This document shows, piece after piece, positions 1-8,779 of a stretch of 64,000 nucleotides of DNA (positions are counted from its first letter, which is position 1; every line of letters begins with the position of its first letter). The stretch lies in assembly GCF_900541275.1 (NCBI RefSeq), contig NZ_UQJH01000006.1:24015-88014 (forward strand). The letters are read 5' to 3'. Origin of the DNA: an uncultured Porphyromonas sp. (GTDB taxonomy: Bacteria; Bacteroidota; Bacteroidia; Bacteroidales; Porphyromonadaceae). The notes under the pieces are model-generated. The model had not been told where the DNA came from and made no database searches. It worked only from the letters and a program-made list of their open reading frames with translations. A program made the translations under genes and the position numbers.

Positions 1-1951
1 TGCCGAGACGTGCCTCACGTGCCGGGACAAAGGAGCCCACCTGAGCCATCAGCACAATCAGGGCGGTCTGCCTCAGGAGTGCGCTCTTACCCGACATATT
101 GGGTCCGGTAATCACCATGATCTGGTCTGTCTCCGGGTCGCAGAAGACGTCATTGGGGATATACTCCTCGCCCGGTGGCATCATCCGCTCTATCACGGGA
201 TGGCGCCCCTCCTTGATGTCAATGACAGCGCTTCGGTCCACCACCGGACGGTGGTAATCGTATGTAACCGCATCGTAAGCAAAGGTACTCAGCACGTCGA
301 TCTCTGAGAGGGCTGCTGCATTGCTCTGCAGGACGCGGATATGCCCCATCACCTCCCGGATCAGATCCTGGTAAAGCTCTGCCTCGAGGATGCTGATCCG
401 CTCCTCGGCACCGAGGATCTTCTGCTCATACTCCTTCAGCTCCGGGGTGATGTATCGCTCGCTATTGACTAAGGTCTGCTTTCGGATCCAGTCCTCCGGC
501 ACCTTATCCTTGTGCGCATTGGTCACCTCGATGTAGTAGCCAAAGACGTTATTGAAGGCAATCTTCAGCGAGGGGATCCCGGTCTCACGACTCTCCCGCT
601 CGCGCATCTCGAGGAGGTACTTCTTTCCCCCACCGGCGATGGCACGCAACTCATCCAAACGGCTGCTCACGCCAGCACGGATCACCCTTCCCTTGCCCAC
701 CTGTGCCGGTGCATCGGGGTCGATGGACTGCTCGATCTTTGATGCCAACTCCTCCGCCGGGTCGAGCCTGAGTGACAGCTCGCAGAGTGCCTGCTCACCT
801 GAGTCGGTGAGGAGACTCATCATCGGGCGTATCAGTCGCAGCCCGGCTGCCGTCTGGAGTAGCTCACGGGGCGAGATGCGACCCACTGCCACCTTGCTTG
901 CCAGTCGCTCCAGGTCACCTATGCCGGCCAAGTGATCCGCCACTGAGCGGGACAGCTCCGACTGCTCATAGAAGGCAGCCACACAGGTCTGGCGTCGCTC
1001 GATCTCATGCAGGTCAAGGAGTGGGAAGGAGAGCCAGCGCTTCAGCAGACGGCCACCCATCGGGGTATGCGTATGATCCAGCACCTGCAGGAGGCAGGAG
1101 CCGTCCTCCGTGAGCGGGCGCATGATCTCAAGGTTGCGCCGAGTGAAATTGTCCAGTCGGACAAAGTGGTCCTCCTCGATCAGGTGAAGCGTCGTCACAT
1201 GACTCAGTTGGGTGTGCTTCGTCGCCTCGAGGTAGTAAAGGATCGCCCCGCAGGCGATGATGGCGAGTGGTTTCTCCTCTATGCCGAAGCCCTTAAGGGT
1301 GCGGGTATTGAAGTGCCTCTCGAGTCGCTCCCTGCCGTAGTCGACGGTGAAGACCCAGTCCTCGAGGGGGTAGTAGTGCCACTGCTCCCCCATGGCGGCA
1401 GCCACAGATGCCTCCCGACCCCGCTCCAGGAGGATCTCCTTAGGGCCAAAGGAGACGACCATCTTCGCCACATCCTCCTCGACACCCTCAGCGGTGCAAA
1501 ACTCGCCCGTGGAGAGATCAAGGAATGCGGCACCGGTGCGCCCGCCCTTCGACACCAAGGCACCGAGGAAGTTATTGGTCCCGGCATCCAGCACCGTATC
1601 CTCCATCGTCAGTCCCGGCGTCACCAGCTCCGTCACGTCCCGCTTTACCAGAGTCTTGGTGAGCTTGGGATCCTCGATCTGGTCGCAGATGGCGACTCTC
1701 TTCCCCTGCGATACCAGCTTAGGCAGGTAGACGTCGAGTGCATGGTAAGGGAAGCCGGCGAGAGGGACCTCAGAGGCGCCACCATTGGACCGCTTGGTCA
1801 GAGTAATCCCCAGTAGCTGGGAAGCGGTGACGGCATCATCGGAGAATGTCTCGTAGAAGTCCCCGACGCGGAAGAGCAGTATTGCGTCAGGGTACTTCCT
1901 CTTAAACCGGTTGTACTGAGACATCATCGGTGTCTCCTTCACTTTTGCCAT
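1..1951 (-). CDS. mutS: DNA mismatch repair ATPase MutS (3'-truncated by window edge)
   Basis: MutS recognises base mismatches and uses ATP to recruit MutL in post-replicative repair. The visible 650 codons hold the N-terminal mismatch-binding domain, which begins MAKVKETPMMSQY and continues with FRVGDFYETF, the Phe-x-Glu region that contacts mismatched DNA. Connector, lever and clamp regions follow, and the ATPase domain starts with a Walker A motif GPNMSGKS at about residues 616-623 (bases 83-106). The rest of the ATPase and the C-terminus lie beyond base 1. The start is ATG at 1949-1951, downstream of a good -7 promoter box and of the terminator closing the ompH cluster, so mutS is probably its own transcription unit. 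Identification is secure. Confidence 0.97.
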   Translation of the reverse strand, partial: MAKVKETPMMSQYNRFKRKYPDAILLFRVGDFYETFSDDAVTASQLLGITLTKRSNGGASEVPLAGFPYHALDVYLPKLVSQGKRVAICDQIEDPKLTKTLVKRDVTELVTPGLTMEDTVLDAGTNNFLGALVSKGGRTGAAFLDLSTGEFCTAEGVEEDVAKMVVSFGPKEILLERGREASVAAAMGEQWHYYPLEDWVFTVDYGRERLERHFNTRTLKGFGIEEKPLAIIACGAILYYLEATKHTQLSHVTTLHLIEEDHFVRLDNFTRRNLEIMRPLTEDGSCLLQVLDHTHTPMGGRLLKRWLSFPLLDLHEIERRQTCVAAFYEQSELSRSVADHLAGIGDLERLASKVAVGRISPRELLQTAAGLRLIRPMMSLLTDSGEQALCELSLRLDPAEELASKIEQSIDPDAPAQVGKGRVIRAGVSSRLDELRAIAGGGKKYLLEMRERESRETGIPSLKIAFNNVFGYYIEVTNAHKDKVPEDWIRKQTLVNSERYITPELKEYEQKILGAEERISILEAELYQDLIREVMGHIRVLQSNAAALSEIDVLSTFAYDAVTYDYHRPVVDRSAVIDIKEGRHPVIERMMPPGEEYIPNDVFCDPETDQIMVITGPNMSGKSALLRQTALIVLMAQVGSFVPAREARLG

Positions 1952-2016
1952 GGTTAGCAGCCTACTGTCAGTTATTCTATTCTGTGGTGAGAAAACCTCC
2001 CCTCAGGGTCTTACGG

Positions 2017-2024
2017 CAAATTTA
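2017..2024 (-). promoter_or_regulatory. -7 promoter box for mutS
   Basis: The minus strand reads TAAATTTG, an exact match to the Bacteroidota TAnnTTTG box, about 66 nt before the mutS ATG. Confidence 0.55.
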
Positions 2025-2094
2025 GTGATTTTCGATCGTCCGGTCTCACCCTGCGCCACAGGAGGTGGGGCGATCGGGGTCAGCAGCATCGTGG

Positions 2095-2136
2095 ATAAAA
2101 AAACATCCCCGAGAGGTGCGTGACCTATCGGGGATG
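2095..2136 (-). terminator. Rho-independent terminator after the bamA-ompH cluster
   Basis: A 9-bp perfect stem (CATCCCCGA with TCGGGGATG, 2104-2112 and 2128-2136) is followed on the minus strand by a run of seven T's. It ends transcription coming from ompH and separates it from mutS. Confidence 0.8.
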
Positions 2137-2189
2137 ACTTATCAGTGTGACCTTCGTGTGAAGGTGCGAGCGGTGAGCTCGGATTGCTA

Positions 2190-2690
2190 TCAGAGACCGA
2201 GCTTAGACTTCACGAGAGAGGTGACATCCTCACTGCCGTTGCCGACATAGAGCATCTGGCTGGCGTCCATAATATAGGTGAAGCCACCATCGTTGCCGAC
2301 CTTATTGATCGCCTCACGAAGCTTGGTCTGGATGGGGGCGAAGAGCTCTACCTGCTTCTTCTGCATATCCTGCTGGGCCACGTTATTGAGGTCCTGGATG
2401 CGCTTGGAGAGGTCCTCCAGCTCCTGCTGCTTACGGCTCTTGATGGACTCGACCATAGTCTCCTGCTCCTTGACGAAGTCTTGGTACTTGGTCTGAAACT
2501 CCTTCTGCAGCTGCACGAGGGTATCCTCGTACTTCTTGGCGAGGTTGTCGAGCTCAGACTGCATGGACTTCATCTCAGGCATCTCGCTGAGTACCTTCTG
2601 AGAGTCTACGATACCAATCTTGTGGCTCTGAGCACCGGCAAAGATGGGGAAGAGGAGCGCGGCACAGAGGATGAGAAACGTTCTTTTCAT
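2190..2690 (-). CDS. OmpH/Skp-family periplasmic chaperone (copy 1)
   Basis: This 166-residue protein starts with a Sec signal peptide ending FAGAQS. The mature part is almost entirely charged coiled coil (residues about 35-120, with motifs such as ELDNLAKKYEDTL and KSRKQQELEDLSKRIQ), typical of Skp/OmpH. Skp trimers hold unfolded outer-membrane proteins in the periplasm and deliver them to BamA. It is the last of two adjacent paralogues downstream of bamA, and a -7 box in the gap (2740-2747) suggests extra transcription of this copy. The two copies differ clearly in sequence, so the duplication is old. Confidence 0.93.
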   Translation of the reverse strand: MKRTFLILCAALLFPIFAGAQSHKIGIVDSQKVLSEMPEMKSMQSELDNLAKKYEDTLVQLQKEFQTKYQDFVKEQETMVESIKSRKQQELEDLSKRIQDLNNVAQQDMQKKQVELFAPIQTKLREAINKVGNDGGFTYIMDASQMLYVGNGSEDVTSLVKSKLGL

Positions 2691-2739
2691 GAAAATGTAT
2701 CTTACGTTATTGATTTATATTCAGGATTATGAGACGCAC

Positions 2740-2747
2740 AAAGGTAC
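2740..2747 (-). promoter_or_regulatory. -7 promoter box before ompH copy 1
   Basis: The minus strand reads TACCTTTG, matching TAnnTTTG, in the 58-nt gap between the two ompH genes and 50 nt before the downstream start. Confidence 0.5.
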
Positions 2748-2748
2748 G

Positions 2749-3300
2749 TTATTTCACAGAGATGCCAAGGATCTTCAGGATGTCATTGCTGATATCTGCG
2801 GCGGGATCGGCATAGACGATGGTACCCATGCCGGCAGCGCGGTCGAGGACCATATAGACACCATACTTGCGGCTGTAGAGCTTGATCGCCTCGTAGACCT
2901 TGTCCTGGATCGGCTTGATGCGCTGCTCCTGGAGCTTCGCCATCTCACCCTTGGGACCGAAGTACTTCTGCTGTAGCTCAGCAGCGCGATTCTCCAGCTC
3001 AACGATCTGCTTTTCACGAGAGGCGCGCTGGTCAGCGGAGAGGGAGCCCATCTGCTTACGGTAGTCGGCATAGAGTGTGCCTGCCTGATCCTGGAGCTTC
3101 TTCACCTCAGCTGTGTAGCCCTTGGCGGTCTCCTGCAGCTGCTCTGTTGCCTCCTTGTACTGAGGGATATTGGTGAGGATATACTGCATATCCACCAGAG
3201 CATAGGTGATGTAGTCCTGCGCCTGAGAGGGGAGCGTCATCCCGACTGATGTCATGAGGGCAACGAGTGCGAGGAGAGCCGTTTTTCTTATCTCTTTCAT
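2749..3300 (-). CDS. OmpH/Skp-family periplasmic chaperone (copy 2)
   Basis: This 183-residue OmpH-like chaperone has a signal peptide ending LPSQAQ, then an OmpH domain with a long coiled coil (about residues 55-135, including EQLQETAKGYTAEVKKLQDQ) and a C-terminal part resembling copy 1 (YGVYMVLDRAAGMG against GGFTYIMDASQMLY). It lies 42 nt after bamA on the same strand, the usual Bacteroidota arrangement for supplying outer-membrane clients to the Bam machine. The start ATG directly precedes MKEIRKTALLALVALM, a normal signal-peptide n-region. Identification as OmpH family is firm; which copy is the main chaperone cannot be told. Confidence 0.93.
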   Translation of the reverse strand: MKEIRKTALLALVALMTSVGMTLPSQAQDYITYALVDMQYILTNIPQYKEATEQLQETAKGYTAEVKKLQDQAGTLYADYRKQMGSLSADQRASREKQIVELENRAAELQQKYFGPKGEMAKLQEQRIKPIQDKVYEAIKLYSRKYGVYMVLDRAAGMGTIVYADPAADISNDILKILGISVK

Positions 3301-3342
3301 AATGCTTACTGTCTTAATGTAGGTTGTATCTAACGCCCGGGA

Positions 3343-6144
3343 TCAGAATTGCTGACCGAGGACGAAGTGGACATTGCTGCCTCCGATCTGAGCAGACCCG
3401 TCCGGGGCATCGAAGCCGTAGCCCCAGTCAATACCCATCAGACCAAGCTGCGGTAGCATTATTCTGACGCCCAGACCGGCAGAACGTTTAAGCTGGAAGG
3501 GATTAAAGTCCTTCTGGTACTCCCAGGCGTTACCGGCCTCAGCAAAGCCGAGTACCCAGATCGTTGCCTGATTCTCAAAGATCACCGGATACCGGAGCTC
3601 CATAAAAACCTTGGAGTAGACATAGGCACCGCGCCCGCTGGCACCGGAGATGGAGCCGTTGCGGTAGCCGCGAAGACCGATCATCTCATTGAGGTACCCG
3701 TAGTAGGAGGACATACCGTCACCACCCATATAGTAGGTGCCGAAGGGAGAGCGCTTATAGGGGCTGAAGGAGCCGATCGTACCGGACTCTGCACTCGCCA
3801 TCAGGACGGGGGTGCGCTTGGTATTGATCGGGTCCATAAGGGGGATAAAAAGCTGAGCCTTGCCCTTCACCTTATAGTACTCGATGAAGCGGTAGCGGTC
3901 GGCATCAGAGAGCTTCGGGTCGGAGTAGTCGACGCCATCCCAGAGGGAGTACGGCAGGGTCGACTGCGCCTCGAAGGCGAAGCTGGAGCCTCGACGGGTG
4001 TAGATCGGGTTGTCGATCGAGGAGCGTGAGAGATTGAGCGAGAGGTTGATGTCATTGGCGACACCATTCTCCATACCGAAGCTGTAATAGTAGGAGCCCC
4101 AGTTGTGCATCCGGTACATATTGTAGGTCAGCCCGAGGGAGACTTGCCAGTTGTCATCCGGCCAGGTGAGTCGCTTACCGTAGCCGATATTGAAGCGAAG
4201 CATGTCGAGGGTCTTATCCGGGTCAAGAGCGCGCTCGTAGAGGTTGGTCATCGCCTCACGGTAGTACTGATTGTAGTACCCCATACCGTAGCCACCCATA
4301 CCTCCGTAGCCGTATCCTCCGGGGTAGCCCATACCGTAGCCGTACCCACCCGGATAGCCCATGCCGTAGCCATAGCCTCCGGGATAACCGTATCCATAGC
4401 CGCCGTAGCTATTCATCAGACTCTGCTGCTGACCGGAGTAGAATCGGCGGTTGATGTCTGTCTGACGGGAGTACGAGACCGAGACGCTGAACATATTGGG
4501 GCGCTTGCGCCCAAACCAGGGATCCATGAAGCTGATGCCGTAGCTCTGGTAGTAGCGGGCATTAGTCTGAACATTGAGCGAGAGCGTCTGTCCGTCACCA
4601 CGGGGGAGGAAGTTGTGGTAAGTGGAGCGATCAAGCAAGTTGCGGAGGGAGAAGTTGGTAAACTTCAGTCCCGCCATCAGCAGTAGGCCGGTCTGGCTCC
4701 ATCCCATCGACAGCTGGACCTGATCATTGGACTTCGGCGTGAGCTGCCACTCGATGTCCACGGTACCGTTCTCCTCGTGAGGGACAATATTGGGGACGAT
4801 CTTCTCTTGGTCGAAGTGGCCCATCTGAGCGATCATACGCATGGAGCGCATGACGTAGTCGCGATTGAAGAGCATGCCCGGCTTTGTGTAGAGCTCGCGG
4901 CGAACCACCTCATCGTAGATCTGCGAGTTGCCTCGGATCGCCACCTTATTGATCGTCGCCGGCTTGCCCTCGTGGATGCGGATGTCGAGGGCAACGGAGT
5001 CTCCCTTCACCTCGGTCTCCACGGGTACCATGTAGGCAAAGAGGTAGCCGTTATTGGAGTATAGGTTGGAGACCGCATCCTCATCCTGAGAGATACGCTC
5101 CATCAGCTTCTTCTGATTGTAGACATCGCCGGGGCGCATGCCGAGGACCTGCTGGAGCTGGAGGGTCGGGTACTTGGTATTACCGACGAAGTTGATCGCT
5201 TTGATGTAATACTTCGGTCCCTCGTAGACCTCGATGTCGATATTGATCTTCTTCCCGTCGTCCGCCATATAGATCGTATCGCGAAGGATCTCAGCGTCGC
5301 GGTAACCCTTGGCGTGATAGGCCTTGAGGATATTCTTCAGGTCCTCCTTGTACTCCTTCTCGACATATTTCTTGGTGCCAAAGATCTCGAGGATACTGCT
5401 CCAGGGGCGCTTGGAGAGATTGAAGACCTCATTCGTCTTCTTCATGGCGCGCCTCAGGGCGTTGTCGCTCAGCATCTCGTTACCGATGAAGTTGATGGTC
5501 GAGATCTTCGTCTTCGCATTCTTATTGACATCAAAGATCACCACCACATAGCCGGGGCGAGAGTTGTCCTCGAGGACGGAGGTGTGTACTTCGATGTTGC
5601 TAAATCCCTTGGCGTCGTAGAAGCGCTTGATCTCTATCTCGGATCGGTCGAGGATATTAGGAGTGATAAAGGTCCCTTGAGCGAGTGGCTGGAGCCGACC
5701 AGTGCGGAGATCCTTCTCCTCGCTCTTCTTCACCCCATTTATCTCAAAGCGTGTCAGGCGTGGCCGCTCAGTGATATGGATTGAGAGCCACACCGAGTCC
5801 CCCTCCATGCGGTCGGCATCGATGCGGACGTTGGAGAAAAGTCCATTGCGGAGATAGTTGCGTACCGCTTGGCTGATCTCCTCACCCGGCACGGTAACCC
5901 GCTGACCGACACGGAGACCGGAGACGTTGCGCACCACCACATCCTCGTAGCTCTCATTGCCGACCACCCTCAGCCCGGCGATTACTCTCGAGACGGGGCG
6001 GGTGTAGGAGACATCCGGCAGAGCTGCCAGGCTGTCCGATGAGGCGATCGTGTGCTCCGACTGTGCTATGGCAACGCCACTGACGAGCAGAGCAGCAATG
6101 AGGGCGAGCAGCCGTGAGGGTGTGGTATTCAGGCTTCTTGTCAT
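3343..6144 (-). CDS. bamA: Outer-membrane protein assembly factor BamA (with Gly/Tyr-rich insert)
   Basis: BamA folds and inserts beta-barrel proteins into the outer membrane. Several POTRA repeats are visible (for example RFEINGVKKSEEKDLRTG, ISTINFIGNEMLSDNALRRA, YYIKAINFVGNTKYPTLQLQ, TINKVAIRGNSQIYDEVVRR), followed by the C-terminal 16-strand barrel ending in HFVLGQQF. The start chosen at 6144 gives the signal peptide MTRSLNTTPSRLLALIAALL ending VAIAQ; an upstream in-frame ATG at 6183 would add 13 residues of poor signal sequence. The protein is longer than average partly because of a Gly/Tyr/Pro-rich stretch encoded at about 4270-4415 (GYGYPGGYGYGM repeated), inside the barrel domain and probably in a surface loop. 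It lies between uppS and the two ompH genes. Confidence 0.95.
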   Translation of the reverse strand: MTRSLNTTPSRLLALIAALLVSGVAIAQSEHTIASSDSLAALPDVSYTRPVSRVIAGLRVVGNESYEDVVVRNVSGLRVGQRVTVPGEEISQAVRNYLRNGLFSNVRIDADRMEGDSVWLSIHITERPRLTRFEINGVKKSEEKDLRTGRLQPLAQGTFITPNILDRSEIEIKRFYDAKGFSNIEVHTSVLEDNSRPGYVVVIFDVNKNAKTKISTINFIGNEMLSDNALRRAMKKTNEVFNLSKRPWSSILEIFGTKKYVEKEYKEDLKNILKAYHAKGYRDAEILRDTIYMADDGKKINIDIEVYEGPKYYIKAINFVGNTKYPTLQLQQVLGMRPGDVYNQKKLMERISQDEDAVSNLYSNNGYLFAYMVPVETEVKGDSVALDIRIHEGKPATINKVAIRGNSQIYDEVVRRELYTKPGMLFNRDYVMRSMRMIAQMGHFDQEKIVPNIVPHEENGTVDIEWQLTPKSNDQVQLSMGWSQTGLLLMAGLKFTNFSLRNLLDRSTYHNFLPRGDGQTLSLNVQTNARYYQSYGISFMDPWFGRKRPNMFSVSVSYSRQTDINRRFYSGQQQSLMNSYGGYGYGYPGGYGYGMGYPGGYGYGMGYPGGYGYGGMGGYGMGYYNQYYREAMTNLYERALDPDKTLDMLRFNIGYGKRLTWPDDNWQVSLGLTYNMYRMHNWGSYYYSFGMENGVANDINLSLNLSRSSIDNPIYTRRGSSFAFEAQSTLPYSLWDGVDYSDPKLSDADRYRFIEYYKVKGKAQLFIPLMDPINTKRTPVLMASAESGTIGSFSPYKRSPFGTYYMGGDGMSSYYGYLNEMIGLRGYRNGSISGASGRGAYVYSKVFMELRYPVIFENQATIWVLGFAEAGNAWEYQKDFNPFQLKRSAGLGVRIMLPQLGLMGIDWGYGFDAPDGSAQIGGSNVHFVLGQQF

Positions 6145-6241
6145 AGGAAATAGGCAGCGAAGCGGTGAGGGTAGGATATTCATGCGTTAGGATGAAGCGT
6201 TTCTTCCCGGGAAGGGGATATATAGCGGTGCGTGGAGATCA

Positions 6242-7024
6242 TCAGGAGTGGTCGGAGGTCTTATCACCGCAGTCGACATCGACCACCTGATCGCCGGTGC
6301 GACCGAATCGTCGCTGACGAGACTGATAGTCGATGAGGGCACGGTAGAGGTCTGCTGCATCGAAATCAGGCCAGTAGCAGTCGCAGAAATACAGCTCGGT
6401 ATAGGCGAGCTGCCAGAGGAGGAAATTGCTGACCCGACACTCCCCACCGGTGCGGATCAGTAGGTCGGGATCCGGCAGGTCGGGCAGGTCGAGGTGCGTG
6501 CAGATGTCATGCGGTGTGATGGGCTCTACACTTCCGTGACGCTCACTCAGGAGCCTATTGAAAGCCCTGGTCAGCTCGGAGCGTGAGGAGTAATTGACGG
6601 CAAGCACGAGAGTGATGCCGGTATTTGACTTCGTACTCTCCACCAGCCCCATAAGAGCCTCCCTCGGCTCCTCGGGCAGCCCCTCGAGGTCCCCGATGGT
6701 ACGCAGGCGGACGTTATTCTCCTCCAGCGTGGCGAGCTCCTCTACCGCAGAGCGGACCAGCAGGGTCATCAGCGCATCGACCTCAGCCTTGGGGCGGCGC
6801 CAGTTCTCTGTGGAGAAGGTGTAGAGCGTCAGGTAGCGTATCCCGCAGCGGGCAGCAGCACGGACGATGCGACTGACCGACTGCACACCGGCACGATGTC
6901 CGTCTCTTCGCTCGAGACCCCTCTCACGAGCCCAGCGACCATTGCCATCCATAATTATGGCAACGTGAGCGGGGATGCGATCAGGGTCGAGCTGAGCTAA
7001 GAGCGTATCGGCGGGAGAGGACAT
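6242..7024 (-). CDS. uppS: Isoprenyl transferase (undecaprenyl diphosphate synthase)
   Basis: This 260-residue cis-prenyltransferase makes undecaprenyl diphosphate, the lipid carrier for peptidoglycan and surface glycans. The catalytic motif IIMDGNGRWA is at residues 23-32, with Asp26 as the Mg-binding residue. FSTENWRRP and the C-terminal RTGGECRVSNFLLWQ block, which shapes the substrate pocket, are present. That block usually reads RTSGEQRLSNF; the Gly and Cys changes are mild. The gene begins 9 nt after the DUF6242 gene and precedes bamA, so it is probably in one transcript with them. The 260-residue length is normal. Confidence 0.96.
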   Translation of the reverse strand: MSSPADTLLAQLDPDRIPAHVAIIMDGNGRWARERGLERRDGHRAGVQSVSRIVRAAARCGIRYLTLYTFSTENWRRPKAEVDALMTLLVRSAVEELATLEENNVRLRTIGDLEGLPEEPREALMGLVESTKSNTGITLVLAVNYSSRSELTRAFNRLLSERHGSVEPITPHDICTHLDLPDLPDPDLLIRTGGECRVSNFLLWQLAYTELYFCDCYWPDFDAADLYRALIDYQSRQRRFGRTGDQVVDVDCGDKTSDHS

Positions 7025-7033
7025 ACGTATGTC

Positions 7034-8434
7034 TTACTTCTGAGTGAAATCATTGATGATGCCGGCGGAGCGATCGATCGTCCCGCGCCAGACACGGCGC
7101 GTTGGCTCTTCGTCGTGTCCCACTCGGCCACCGAAGATGAAGAGGCTCTCCCCCTTAGGCGACTCGTAGTAGTATCCACCTGCATGAGAGATCGGGAGGA
7201 AGTCCTTACCCGGAGCCTTCTCGGTCTCCATCCGGGTCCAGGTGACCCCATTGTCGTCACTCTTGTAGATAGTAGACTGAGGACCTTTATCATATACTCC
7301 ACCGATACGATAGAGCGTCTCACGGTCGGTCGTGGTGACGTAGAGAGCACCCTTGTAGGGGTAGACCACCTTGGAGGGCAGTGCGCCCCACTCCACTAAG
7401 TCGGAGGAGAAAAAGCCGGTGCTGATAGGGAGACCGGAGGCAAGCGAACCACCGAAGAGGAGCATGTGAGGCGTCGAGGCGATCTCATACTCATAGACAT
7501 AGCTGTCGCGGACCGGGAACATCTCCCTCACCTGCTCGACCACTGATGTGACCTTACTCTGCTTATCGAGCTGATAGATCGAGTAGGCCTTACCATCCTC
7601 AGTTCCCACCATATAGACCGCCCCAGTCCTGACACTCAGGAGCTGCGTCACCGTAACACCTGCAGGAGTGGCGGGGAGCCACGTCTTGAGATCGGAGGAG
7701 GAAAAGAGGTGTCCCTCGGCATCCAGCGCCCAAGTATCGCCCTTAGGCGAGGTGTAGGCGGTATAAGGCCTCAGGCCCTCAGGCAGGTGGGCCTCCGTGA
7801 CCTGACGTATGACGAGTGGATCGAGGGTCGAGATCTCAAGGAGAGAGGTCTCCCTCCCGAGCCGACTAAGGAGGTAGCGCCTGTCGCCCGGCAGGACGAC
7901 CATGCGGGTCTCCTCCGTCGCTATCGGGAGACCATTGGACATATCAGTCCAGACAATCTTATTGGGGTCGTACCCATAGGTGAGTACACGGAAGTCGTAG
8001 GTGACCGACTGATTGTCCTTTTTCTTATCCGTCTGGATCGTCAGCTCCATCCGTCCGCCCTTAAAGCTGATCAGCGTCGTGTCGCTGCCGACCATATTCC
8101 ACGCGACCCTCTTGTCGGTGCTCAGGTTACGGAGCGTGACCTTAAGCTGGTTGCTCACGGCCATGGAGAGGTAGGCGGAGTCAATCTCCGATCCATAGGG
8201 GAGGGGCGTCTTATTGTATATCCGGTGGTTGATGTGGTCAATGCTGAAGCGGGCTGCAGGGAGCTGCTTACCATTGACCTTAGGGAAGGTAAGGACCACC
8301 TGACCCGGCACCGTGTAGTCGGTATAGACCGGACGGACATAGTCTCCCATATCCTGATTACAGGAGTATAGGAGCATTACGAGCAAGAGAAGAGCTGAGA
8401 CCGGTCCGACCGGCTTACGGCTACGTATAGACAT
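7034..8434 (-). CDS. DUF6242 family lipoprotein with beta-propeller-like body
   Basis: This 466-residue lipoprotein has a signal sequence ending LLLVMLLYSC, with Cys25 as the lipidation site. An N-terminal all-beta region of about 130 residues matches the DUF6242 type found in Bacteroidota. The remainder contains repeated units such as FFSSDLVEWGALP and IYKSDDNGVTWTRM, which resemble sialidase/BNR or Kelch propeller blades. The function is unknown. It should sit in the outer or inner membrane facing the periplasm or surface. It is the first gene of the uppS-bamA-ompH cluster and has its own -7 box 90 nt upstream, so it may drive that cluster. Confidence 0.75.
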   Translation of the reverse strand: MSIRSRKPVGPVSALLLLVMLLYSCNQDMGDYVRPVYTDYTVPGQVVLTFPKVNGKQLPAARFSIDHINHRIYNKTPLPYGSEIDSAYLSMAVSNQLKVTLRNLSTDKRVAWNMVGSDTTLISFKGGRMELTIQTDKKKDNQSVTYDFRVLTYGYDPNKIVWTDMSNGLPIATEETRMVVLPGDRRYLLSRLGRETSLLEISTLDPLVIRQVTEAHLPEGLRPYTAYTSPKGDTWALDAEGHLFSSSDLKTWLPATPAGVTVTQLLSVRTGAVYMVGTEDGKAYSIYQLDKQSKVTSVVEQVREMFPVRDSYVYEYEIASTPHMLLFGGSLASGLPISTGFFSSDLVEWGALPSKVVYPYKGALYVTTTDRETLYRIGGVYDKGPQSTIYKSDDNGVTWTRMETEKAPGKDFLPISHAGGYYYESPKGESLFIFGGRVGHDEEPTRRVWRGTIDRSAGIINDFTQK

Positions 8435-8523
8435 GAGTCCTGTGACTTGGTTTATCTACTGAATATCATCGGAGTGACCCTCCCCTGCGCACGATGGGCA
8501 AGAGGGAGTCCGGTCACTTCGGG

Positions 8524-8531
8524 CAAAGTTA
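8524..8531 (-). promoter_or_regulatory. -7 promoter box for the DUF6242-uppS-bamA cluster
   Basis: The minus strand reads TAACTTTG, matching TAnnTTTG, 90 nt before the DUF6242 gene start. Confidence 0.55.
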
Positions 8532-8645
8532 CCTTATTTCTGTGAGTTGTGGACACATCCTATTCTTATAGAATGCAAAAGAGGACGATGTCACCTGCAG
8601 TCCGGGGACGAGGAGGGCACAAAACCCACCAAAACTGCAGTCTAA

Positions 8646-8712
8646 CTAATACCGATATTAGACAAATCTAATACCGATATTAGACGCGCCTAATATCGGT
8701 ATTAGATTTGTC
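8646..8712. repeat. 22-bp-period palindrome array (three units)
   Basis: Three 16-bp units start at 8646, 8668 and 8690, exactly 22 bp apart with 6-bp spacers (ACAAAT, ACGCGC). The first two read CTAATACCGATATTAG and the third CTAATATCGGTATTAG, the same unit with its centre reversed. Units two and three with their flanks form a perfect 23-bp inverted repeat (8661-8683 with 8690-8712, 6-nt loop). The array lies in the 345-bp gap between pdxB and the DUF6242 promoter; nothing else is seen there. Confidence 0.9.
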
Positions 8713-8779
8713 TCTCATCCGAGGTGATCTATTCCCTGTGGCGGGAGCGTTTTTTACCCCCCCTCAACCAGTTCTATAA

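Noticed and set aside
8646..8712. CRISPR-like mini-array at the 22-bp-period loci
   Set aside because: Units are only 16 bp, spacers only 6 bp, at most three units occur and no cas gene is near.
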